Source of the DNA: Melastoma dodecandrum
Lineage: Eukaryota > Streptophyta > Magnoliopsida > Myrtales > Melastomataceae
Assembly (NCBI GenBank): GCA_029817715.1
Contig: JARUPY010000538.1
Coordinates: forward strand, 6,944,001-7,008,000
Direction of reading: 5' to 3'
Length of the DNA: 64,000 nt
The notes below the pieces were generated by a model that was given only the letters and a program-made list of their open reading frames with translations, was not told the DNA's origin and searched no databases. Both the position numbers and the translations under genes were made by a program. Positions 46,857-56,107 of the stretch are shown here, piece by piece (the first letter of the stretch is position 1; every line of letters starts with the position of its first letter).

Positions 46857-48080
46857 GGAAGTCGACGCAAACGGTATACCTATATACGAGACAAGCAGCT
46901 TGATCGCCTTTTAGAAAGCCGTGAACGACTTAACCATCAAGAACAGCGTTCGAACTTATCTTACTGACTTGCTAGCGGGGCATTTGTATACTCAAGGACC
47001 GTGACTTCGTCGATGATGTACCATCGACGTTAAAAACTTATCTCTTTTTTCCTTGTTTTATGAAATGAATCAATCATGACCTCATCAAACTGCATCGATT
47101 CACTATATGCGAAAATTTTTCGATCGATGCATTCATAAGATATTGCCAGCTGGAATATCTAATTTATTGAGGATTTTCCGATTCCCAAGGAACTGTTAAG
47201 ATCTTCTATAGACTGTTGGGATTTTTTTTTTTTTGCGGTCGATGCAGTGCTATATGACTGCCTATAATTAGCAAAGGAATGGACAATCATTTGTTCACAC
47301 ACATTTATTATAAACACTCGGCCATAATGTCCTACCGAGAAGCTGTCTTTCTAAACCCATCTTTTTATTGCAAAACGTCATCCCGTGGTACCGGACAATG
47401 GTGCCGTTTAGGTCTTCTCCGATTGTCTACACTAGTGTTGCTTACTATGAAGGCTGCAACACTAGTGGATTTCGAGGTATTTTCGGAGCAAACAAAGTAG
47501 GAAAGATCCTGGAATGCAGATGTTGTGCGAACCCTCATTGAGAAGACCAATAAATAGAAGGACTGGGGCTTCAAAACGGTCACGCCAGTGGCTGCGACAA
47601 TCGACTTTCGTATCCACAATAGTTGCTGTGACAATCGAAGATCGAAAGTACTTCGTTTCGATGGAATGATTGTATTTTCTATATATTGATCTAATTGTAA
47701 TTTTGTTAATACATAGTGAATCGATTTACTTCTCAATCGACTAAGTTTCTCTAGTAACCTCGACTATCCTAATTAACTGTGACCATAATTCAGGACATCG
47801 AGACTGAATTTCTTTATAATGTAAACCCACAATGTTGGTAGATGAAGCTTTAAATGTTTGCCATTAAAATATTTAAAGCATGTGGCTCACCATTTAAATA
47901 TGACAAGTGATAAGCATTTTTAGGTTATACTTCATCGACTCGAAAAGGACTGTCTCAGGTAGGAGACCATTTGCCCAAAAAATAATCTCTTCTCTCAATT
48001 GGGACGATCATCTTTCAGAACAAATCTATCTTTTTAAAAGACTTTAAAACAACCTTTTTATTATAACTTGGAGCGACCCT
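46857..48080. other. No gene recognised; expected place of a missing Gypsy 3' LTR
   Basis: About 1.2 kb between the PMD-like pseudogene and the minus-strand Gypsy integrase. I looked for a copy of the LTR at 55258-55781, especially its ends, and found none. The short frame at 47279-47500 has no recognisable motif. Confidence 0.45.
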
Positions 48081-48200
48081 TGATGGGCCAAGAATCTCAT
48101 CGATTTATAACGAACTTCGATGTTTATCGATTCTTCATAATCGATCGGGCGACATCTTGATGGACCAAAGAATCTCATCGATTTATAACGAACTTCGATG
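48081..48200 (-). repeat. Short direct repeat at integrase end, 76-77-bp step
   Basis: GATGGGCCAAGAATCTCATC (from 48082) and GATGGACCAAAGAATCTCAT (from 48160) begin two near-identical copies of about 41 bp that both continue with CGATTTATAACGAACTTCGA. On the minus strand each copy encodes IEVRYKSMRF, the integrase C-terminal LPIEV-type motif, but in a different frame from the long integrase frame. Confidence 0.7.
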
Positions 48201-48843
48201 GGAAGGATAATGTCCATAAACTAAGCTGAAGGATCACATCATGTCCATCTCGTTTAGGAACACACAAAGCCCAAAGTACATCCAACAACAATGTATGCCA
48301 AGTTCGAGGATTATGATCGATAATCTTCTGAATGGCGTTTTTGATAATCTTATTTGTGGATTCAGCCTGTCCATTCGATTGAGCATAAATTGTCAACACA
48401 AATCCAAACTTAGATGTAAATTGCTTAATTAGACCGCCATTGAAAATAATAGCATTATCGACCACTACATCCTGAGGAATGCCAAATCTATAAATGATAG
48501 CTAATCGAAGAAAACTTATCACTTCATTTTGAGTAATATTCGTAGAAGCCTTTGCCTCGACCCATTTTGTGAAATAGTCTGGGGCCATAAGGCTATAAGA
48601 ATCTCCGTTACTCAAACATGGTCTTATTTCTCCAATTATATCTATAGCCCATGATCGAAAAGGCCAAGGTTTTACTACAGGATGTAAATGAGTTGCAGGT
48701 GCATATGATATTGGCCCCTGTTTTTGACACTTTTCACACCCTTTAACCATACTTATACAATTTTTCATCATCGAAGGCCAATAGAAACCATACTTCTTGA
48801 TTGACCAGCACATATTCATCCTAGAATGATGAAGGCCACACAA
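48175..48843 (-). pseudogene. Gypsy integrase (222-residue open frame)
   Basis: It begins in the HHCC zinc domain (CGLHHSRMNMCW, then MVKGCEKCQKQG). The DDE core is complete in outline: Asp in WAIDIIGEI, Asp in VVVDNAIIF, Glu in NGQAESTNKII. The C-terminal end is frameshifted after RTWHTLLLDVLWALC, giving an aberrant tail, so the motif expected there is out of frame. The upstream start of the domain is interrupted by stops near 48857-48920. Confidence 0.8.
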
Positions 48844-49007
48844 TCCCTGGTGCTTCTAACACTATGGAATCGCTTCATCCATATCGACACATCTTAAAAT
48901 GACATCATCGTTCTGCTTTTAATACAACACGTCATCGATTAATGTATAAAATCGTGCTGATAGTTTTACTTGGCGGGTTGTCCCCTTTCCAGGATTGGAG
49001 AAAAATT

Positions 49008-49540
49008 CTATGAATGATTTTCTCCAATCAGTCGTCGAAGAAAAATACTTATGACATTTAGTTCTTTGGTGTCATTGGTCAATACAAAACATAATGATTG
49101 TACATGCCCTCTGATTTCTTGCAATAATTGAGGGCTAATTCTAAATCCGGAAGGATGTTGTGCCAATTCATTTGCCACGAAGTTTTCTTCTCTAGGGATA
49201 TGTTCGAAGCGACTTTCCTTGAAAAAGGAGGACAACTCGTGCACTTTGTCCAAGTATCGCTCAAGATGATAGAAGGTACACGTGCTCAAACCAAGGACAT
49301 GATTGATGACAAGCTGCGAGTCTCCTCGCACCACCGCATACAATACTTGAAGATCGATCATGGTTTTTAAAGTGAGGATTAAAGCCTCATACTCCACAGA
49401 ATTATTTGTTAATGTATCATCGATTCTATAGGCTACTTTGTGCCTTACTCTCAAAGGTGATAAAATATAGATCCCTACTCCAACTCCTTCACTTGACACG
49501 GATCCATCGAACCAAGCTTCCCAAAATTCTTTCTGATCTT
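49008..49540 (-). pseudogene. Gypsy additional (archaeal-type) RNase H
   Basis: The frame reads WFDGSVSSEGVGVGIYILSP (first catalytic Asp), then TNNSVEYEALILTLKTMIDL (catalytic Glu) and RGDSQLVINHVLG (catalytic Asp), with FVANELAQHPSGF downstream. These are the ordered hallmarks of the second RNase H in Tat-type Gypsy elements. The open frame begins at 49499; similarity extends slightly further upstream. Confidence 0.75.
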
Positions 49541-49549
49541 GGGAATCTG

Positions 49550-50190
49550 TTAGACTGGAATTAGTGTATTGGGCTAAGAAGCCAGCAAAGATCTTTCCTT
49601 TTATTGCCGCCTGTGATCAATATTGAAGATCGAAAGGAGATAAAATAAGGCTCCATTTACTCAGCCTACCAGACAACATAGGGTTATCAAATAGTATTTT
49701 CAGTACAGGAGCTTTCGATACAACATACATTATACTGCTTCCAATACAATGTCGAACCTTCATGACAGCATGATACAAAGAAAGGCATAACTTCTCATTA
49801 TTAGTGTACTTATATTCGATTGGAGAAAGTATTCGTTGGTCATCCTCTTATACTAACATCGATCCAAGTATCTGTTCTGCTGCAGCGATATATAGCGAGA
49901 AAGGGCGATCATATTTTGGAGGAGCCAAAACAGGTGGGCAGGTGAGATACTTCTTAATAGCTTCGAAGGATTCCTGATGACTATCAGTCCATTCAAAATT
50001 ATTATGTCCTTGTAACAAATTCGAAAATACCGTTGTTCGGCCGGCAAGATTACCTAAGAACCTTCGTAAATAATTTACACTTCCTAAGATGACTTGAAAC
50101 TGTTTTTTACTCTATGGAGGAGGCAGATCTTGTATTGTTTTAATTTTGCCTGGATCTATCTCTATCCCTCGATTGGTGAACTAAAAATAC
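49550..50190 (-). pseudogene. Gypsy RT-linked RNase H and connection
   Basis: On the minus strand the frame gives NYLRRFLGNLAGR, FEWTDSHQESFEAIKKYL, PPVLAPPKYDRPFSLYIAA, and later SGRLSKWSLILSPFDLQY. These are the RT connection and degraded RNase H after the palm domain. Stops near 49846, 49614 and 50113 break it. Confidence 0.7.
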
Positions 50191-51072
50191 CTAAAATTGC
50201 CTAGCGCGAACACCGAAAACACATTTCATGGGATTCAACTTCAAGTTTTGTTTCCTCATTTGAAGGAAAGTTTTTTGGAGATCACTGACATGAAAGTCAT
50301 CTGCCAAAGACTTTACAACGATGTCGCTGATGTAAACTTCGACCATTGACTCAATTAGTGGGTTAAAGATAAGATTCGTTGCCCTTTGATAAGTCGCGCA
50401 AGCATTTTTGAGACCAAAAGGCATGACAACCCATTCAAAGATTTCGAAAGGACAACGAAAAGCTATCGTATGTGTATCATCTTCAGCAATGAAGATCTGA
50501 TTATATCCAAAATAACCATCCATAAAAGACATAATTTTATGCCCAGATGTTTTATCGATGAGCTCATCCGCTATTGGCATCGAGTACTCATCCTTTGAAG
50601 TTGCTTTGGTAAGGTCTCTGAAATCGATACATAGTCTTATCTTACCATTCCTTTTCTTCACAGGTACAATGGAAGAAATCAATTCAGTGTACTGAGAAGT
50701 CCTTATATTCCCGGCATCGAACAACTTCTTTACTTCTTCATATACTTGTTTTCGATGTTGAGTTGGCAACCGACGCGGAGCTTGTTTCACAGGTTTAAAG
50801 TCTGGTTTGGTAGGTAAAGTATGCTCGACTAATCGTCGATCCACACCAGGCATTTCGGTATAATTCCATGCGAAAGAGTCCATAAACTCCTTTAGTAGTT
50901 TCAATAACAATTGGAAAAGATGGATGTCAATCGAACTACTAATAAATGTAAGTCGCTGAATTTCATCATCACTTAAATTTATGGCAACCAAAGAATCACG
51001 AGGCATCATCAATGTTTGTCCATCCACAGGCGATTCAGCTATAGACTTTACACAAAATGTTGTTTTATTCAT
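50191..51072 (-). pseudogene. Gypsy reverse transcriptase, active site altered
   Basis: A 293-residue open frame with FKPVKQAPRRLP, RLCIDFRDLTKATSKDEYSM, SFMDGYFGYNQIFIAEDD (catalytic Asp present), FEWVVMPFGLKNA, and then VYISDIVVKS where the family has YxDD. The first Asp of the YxDD pair is Ser (codon AGC, 50326-50328 on the plus strand), which should abolish polymerase activity. The N-terminal part (SFAWNYTEMPG) links to the protease region. Confidence 0.9.
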
Positions 51073-51623
51073 AGTAGGATGAAATCCAACACCAGTCGAA
51101 TCTACACACGATTACAAACCCAGATTCGACTTGTCCTCTTCAGCACGCTGGGCGGGACTATCTACGTCCAGCGAACTCATTTTAAGACACATTTCAAGAC
51201 TAGCTCTAGGTCTAGTTAGTCTATAGTCTCGTAGTCGCTCCATAACATGGGTGACTACGTCTTCCTTTTCTAGATCGAGCATCTTCGACCTCCGGGAGGA
51301 GTCTATCGGGCTCTAAGTCTGGGTCACCAGGGTCAGCATTCTTCTCTTCATCGACAGGGTCATTGATTAATCCGGCAGCCTCCTTAATAGAATGGAGAAT
51401 ACCAGAAAGTTTTGCCTCCCTCTTGGCTTGAGCCTTAGCTTCGACTTCCGGAGGTACTATATCAGAATCTCATCCGAATGCAGCATCGACGATTGGATAT
51501 GGAGGACCCTGTATTTCACCAGGTATTCGAACTTTCCACTTGATTCACCTAAAGGTCCGACATTCGGATTTCCCAAAGCATACCTCTTCTTGAGACTCAT
51601 ATCGTCGATTGCACCAAAAACGT

Positions 51624-52340
51624 TTACTGTGCAAATTTCGACGTGGTTAATATGTGTATTAATAGTTGAGTCAGCCTTAACAACATCAACTTCATGATCA
51701 AGCCACAATTAAGTTCTCGATGCAGAGTAAAAGGGATCACTGCTGCTTTATGCAGCCAATCCCGACCCAAAAGAGCACTAAATGTCATATCTACGTCGAC
51801 AATGACGAAGGCGGTATTTATCTTAGATCTTCCAACTTTCAACCGGAGCGGGAATATTCCCACACACTTCGACATAAGACCATTGAAGCATGTTATGCCA
51901 ATATCGGTGTTGGTAACATCCACTTTATCATACCATAAGTATCTTAGCGTACGTAAAGGCATTACATTAACCGTCGCACCATTATCGACTAGTACCTTCT
52001 TCAAAGGAATACCATTAAATTCTGCTTCGATATACAGTGAATGCATCTGTGACTGCATCGAAGAACTAGGCTTAATAAACCAGTTTACTGAAAAGCCTAT
52101 AGGGCAACGAACAACTCGAGGAGTCGAAGTTTTAGGGATACCTGGAACAGACCGATCGATGGTTGGTTCCGCAAACTCTATAAGTAACATTATGACGTTA
52201 CACTCTACAGGGTTTTCAGGAACGTCGAACCAGACCGGATTATAGTCTGAATCATCGAAGATATCTTCGAAATCATCATCCTCAGTTGGTATCTCCTTAA
52301 CCTTAAGAGGATTGTCGTGAGAGACAGAGTCATCGACCAT
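51624..52340 (-). pseudogene. Gypsy protease (retropepsin-like) region
   Basis: A 238-residue open frame. Near the middle is KKVLVDNGATVNVMPLRTL, the active-site loop with DNGA in place of DS/TG, as often seen in plant Tat/Athila-type elements. It is followed by FPLRLKVGRSKINTAFVIVD and FSALLGRDWLH, the conserved flap and C-terminal ALLGRDWL motif. It lies between gag and reverse transcriptase as expected. Confidence 0.8.
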
Positions 52341-52783
52341 AAAGGGGTCATTGCAATCAATTCTCTACACCTCGACTGTTGCACTGTCAAAGGATTTCCG
52401 TAGTTTTTCCTCTGCCCTCCTACGACATCTTTCTTTCCTCTTTCTACTGTTCTTAGATGGAAGCTGAGATCGTTGGTTTGTTACATGTCTCCATTCGCCA
52501 TCATTAGAATAGGAAACATTGAATCGACGTCGAGATGATTGACAATATTCATGATATACTTGAACAAATTGTCTTTCTTGGGATTCGTATCATTCCACTT
52601 GTTTAACACCCTCTTTCTAAACAAAAACAGGCATACAATAGAATGGATTTACTTCAATCATACCTTGAATCGCATCGTTAATAGTAATAATGCCAAACTT
52701 GTTCGCAGAGGACATTACAATAAGCTTCTTCAAGGAATTGTATGAACAAAGGTGGCACAGCTGAGAGATCAATATCTTGTTCC

Positions 52784-55029
52784 TTAAGATTGGCCTGCAT
52801 CGACTGCAAGTGACAGCATTCTCAAGAAATTGTGCAATAGGAGGCCCATCCTTGATAGCTTTCTCATCGAGGCGGGGAGGGGGTCGAAACCTGTCCCTAA
52901 CGTCGCCTCTCTTGACACTCTCCTTCGACAGTCACTTGATTTGGCAGAAGAGTCTGCGTCACTGTTAACAGCCGATGGAACTAGTTGCGTGTCGATGCAA
53001 CGAGACATTGCCCTTGGTTTCTGAACGGCATGCCCCTTGTCAGAAAAAACCTTGTGAGCATCAGAAGAAGATCCCATGCCTTTGGCGTGTCGATTGATTG
53101 CCTTCGAAGACTCTTTACGAGAGATTCCAATTGCAGTCCTTTCAACTGGAGTCAGATTGAACCATTCCTCTCCCTGATGAGACTGAAGAAACTTTTTGAA
53201 AGTGAAGCACTTGTCAGTGGTGTGGGTTTCGTCCATATGCCACTAGCAAACTTCATTCTTCAGCATCGATGCGGTCACATGGCAAGAAATGAGTCCGTTA
53301 TCCAGGAGCCTCTTGAAGAGTTTATTGACCACATAAGTCTCTCCAGAAACATGGGGCTCTTGACAAGCACGATGAACAACATCAACGACGTTAATTATCG
53401 AACGTGTGTACTTCGCAATCAGCAAAAGGTTACTTATCGACAGAAGATGGTTCTTCGAACTCTTTAAAACATAAAATTTTGGCTTCGATAAGATCCTGAA
53501 TAAGATTTCTAAAGGTTAGATAATCACGTGTGGCATGAGTGAAAGACCCATGCCATTTACGTAACTCTACTTTTTCTCCCTATTAGTCTGGGGAAGTCGA
53601 TGACCAGGTTTCAGCTTAATTCGATCTCGCTTTTGGAGCCACTCAAAGATCATCAGCCTTTTCAACATCGAATGAGTACTTCCGCTCTTCATTCGACTTC
53701 TGAGACGCCTTAGCTTTGAAATTCATTTTCGACAACGAGTCGCAGACGAGCTTCTCCTTTCACAAATTCTACCATATCGACCTCAATGATCATGGGTTCG
53801 ACTTGATATGTTGTACGGTCCCTCGACTCTTCTCTGAGTATATTTTCATACTTAATAGCTCTCAGAGCGAGTTAGTAGAGATCTCTGAACCTTTCTCCCT
53901 AGATTTTCTTCTGGATACGAATATCAAGAGCATTCTGGGCTATGTTAACCACTTCGTCTTCGCTGACTGATGTTTTGCATCTAAGTCGAGCATTCCAGAA
54001 CCTCTGCAGGAATGTCGCTGCAAGTTTTCCGGGCTGCTGTCGCATCTTAGTCAACTCGACCAGCGAAATGGTCGAATCAAGAGTAGCGAAGGCCTGCATG
54101 AACTGAGTTTGCATGTCCTGCCAATTTTGCACTGAATTAGGCTGAAGATGAATATACCAAGTAAATGCAGGTCCGGTGAGTAAATTGGAAAAGAGTCGAA
54201 GCTTCCAATGATCATTATTCGACACCTCTCCCATTTGGTGAGTGAATCGATCTATATGCTCCATCGGTGTCATCTCATCCTCTCCAGAGAAGTGTGTGAA
54301 ATCGGATATCTTATAACCTCTAGGATAAAGATAATCCCGGTCGATGAACTCAGGGTAAGGTGTCCTATAAAGGTTAACCTATTCCCTACGTATGGCCCGG
54401 GGGACCATCTGTACTGTTATTCATGCAATCATATCTCTAAAGCCAATAACATCGATGGGCATCATAAGAACCCTAGGGATTTCTCTTTCCAAGGGATTCC
54501 TATCGACTTCCTAGTCGAAGATAGGCCTATCCTAGGCGCTTCAAAGAAAAGGTTCCTCCTTGGGAGTTGATCTTCTGTCGGTGGTCCACGGATGGGATTC
54601 ACGACTGTGGAACGTGTGTAATGACTCTCCCTTCGACGACGACGAGGCGCGTACGCCTGCGACCTGTACTGATCATGTCCATCATCATCCAAATCAACAA
54701 GATCATTATAACGATATAATCGATCAGGTGTGGCAAAATCGTCTCGATCATCGGGAACGACGCTACCTGTTTGGTTCAGCACTTCGATAATCTTGAGTTA
54801 AATGAACAGGATCTTGTGTTGTCTCATGATCGAAACTCACCCTACGCTTCCCGTCGCGGATTGCCGCTCCCCTGGATGCAGTCTCGGGAGAATATTCAAT
54901 ATCGATCTTGGTAGTCTGCCCTTGGACTTGTTTCTTTAACTCCAACAAGTTTTCTAGGTACTTAGCCGGCATATGTAGGAACATGTTTAAAGGGACAGTC
55001 TCTGGTGCAGTGGGCAAAACATTCGACAC
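52784..55029 (-). pseudogene. Gypsy gag with zinc-finger region, broken
   Basis: Three main open frames in order on the minus strand. 55029-54763 (residues such as PAKYLENLLELKKQ) and 54782-54462 are Arg/Asp-rich. 54273-53899 is the Retrotrans_gag core (HIDRFTHQMGEVSNNDHWKL, GPAFTWYIHLQPNS, WQDMQTQFMQAFAT, ELTKMRQQPGKLAATFLQRF). 53236-52784 begins in a Cys/His segment (MDETHTTDKCFTFKKFLQ). Frameshifts and stops separate them. Confidence 0.75.
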
Positions 55030-55257
55030 AAGGGAATTTTTTCGCTCCTGCGTCTGGACATTTTGTTGTCCAAGATTTTGGGCATTTTGTTGCCCACTTC
55101 GACGGTTCTGGCCATTGTTAATATCATGACCTTGTCCAGAATTTGTCTACGAGTCACCACGAGTATCAGCCATTCTATTAGCCGCACTCCGAGTGGTTGG
55201 CATTCTGTGTAACCACACGAAACTCGTTTCCGACTCTCACTATGGTCGCCAAAAACG

Positions 55258-55781
55258 TGTTTGCAGACGAAACGCGTCGCGATATAATGGGGACTAAACT
55301 GTTGAATGTAATGTGGTCGCCAATAATGTAAAAAGAAAGAAAATAGTCAAAAAATTTCACTAACACAGGGAAAGAACACTTACAACCATCTTACAACATT
55401 GGACGTGATTTATAACGGTTAGGTTGACAACCAAGCAGCCCTTTGGGGTCATAGAATGTAGTCGGTTGTCTACAATTAACCAAAGATGACTTATTTATAA
55501 ACATAATCTAAGTAACAGTCGACCGAAACACATTAAAAACGTGTTAGTTACTCTAGCGCTAACTATCGACCAACTGCTGAGATAACCCCATCATCGACTC
55601 GATCATCGACAGAATCCAGCAACATCGATAAACTCCTGAGGTAGTGCCGACTTTATACCTTGATGATCATATTCGACACGACATCGATGTGGAACACCAT
55701 CGATGGGCTTCGAAGTTGTTCGATCGATCTCGAACAACTTCGAAGCCCAATACGCAAAGCCCAAAGTTTATCGCGTAAACA
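55258..55781 (-). repeat. Gypsy 5' LTR, about 524 bp
   Basis: On the minus strand it starts TGTTTACGCG and ends TCTGCAAACA; TGTTT and AAACA are inverted ends. A TATA-like TATAAATAAG lies at about 55490-55500 in the right orientation. Six bases beyond the end is TGGCGACCATAGTGAGAG, a primer-binding-site candidate. A second TTGGCGACCACAT lies about 65 bp inside, so the true border could be near 55330. The LTR contains a perfect hairpin near its outer end. Confidence 0.6.
55705..55748. other. Perfect 19-bp inverted repeat with 6-base loop
   Basis: GGGCTTCGAAGTTGTTCGA at 55705-55723 is exactly complementary to 55730-55748; the loop is TCGATC. It can form a strong hairpin or cruciform. It lies within the Gypsy LTR and about 360 bp upstream of the start codon of the next gene. 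Confidence 0.95.
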
Positions 55782-56107
55782 CCTTCTCGTCGGTTACACA
55801 CTGTTCACACTGCTTTTTCAGAACAAACTAAGAGTTCCGGTCTCCGAAATGTTCATAGGCATCGGCTGCCATCGTCCCGGGGCCGCCGTTGACAAGACTC
55901 CGTCAATTACCTTGCATATGCATGCATAGCCGGGGGAACAGAAAGTCCAACAACACTCTCCTGGTAGAAACGCAACCCAGCCCAACCGGAAGGAGTCCCG
56001 ACCCACATCTCTTCGTTATCGACCCAGTTCCAGATTCAAAGTCGGGATCACGGATCCCTCGGAAAGTTATTCCCTTTCGGTCGCAGCTCCCCCGATCGCC
56101 ACCGTCA
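55782..56107 (+). promoter_or_regulatory. Promoter and 5' UTR region of the coiled-coil gene
   Basis: GC-richer than the retrotransposon to its left. No clear TATA box. CATATGCATGCATAG at about 55916-55930 contains an RY-type CATGCA element. The reading frame is open upstream of the ATG at 56108, but the upstream peptide is Pro/Ser/Arg-rich and looks like untranslated leader. Confidence 0.4.

Larger units (their letters stand above)
48081..55781 (-). mobile_element. Gypsy (Ty3) LTR retrotransposon relic, Tat-like, minus strand
   Basis: Read on the minus strand from 55781: 5' LTR, primer-binding-like site, gag, zinc-finger region, protease, reverse transcriptase, RNase H, additional archaeal-type RNase H, and integrase. 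This is Gypsy order (integrase last) with the extra RNase H of the Tat group. Integrase ends in a frameshifted duplicated segment near 48200, and no 3' LTR was found. Coding regions are long but broken by stops, and the reverse transcriptase active site is mutated, so it is not autonomous. Confidence 0.85.

Noticed and set aside
46857..48080. 3' LTR of the minus-strand Gypsy element
   Set aside because: No match to the ends or hairpin of the LTR at 55258-55781.
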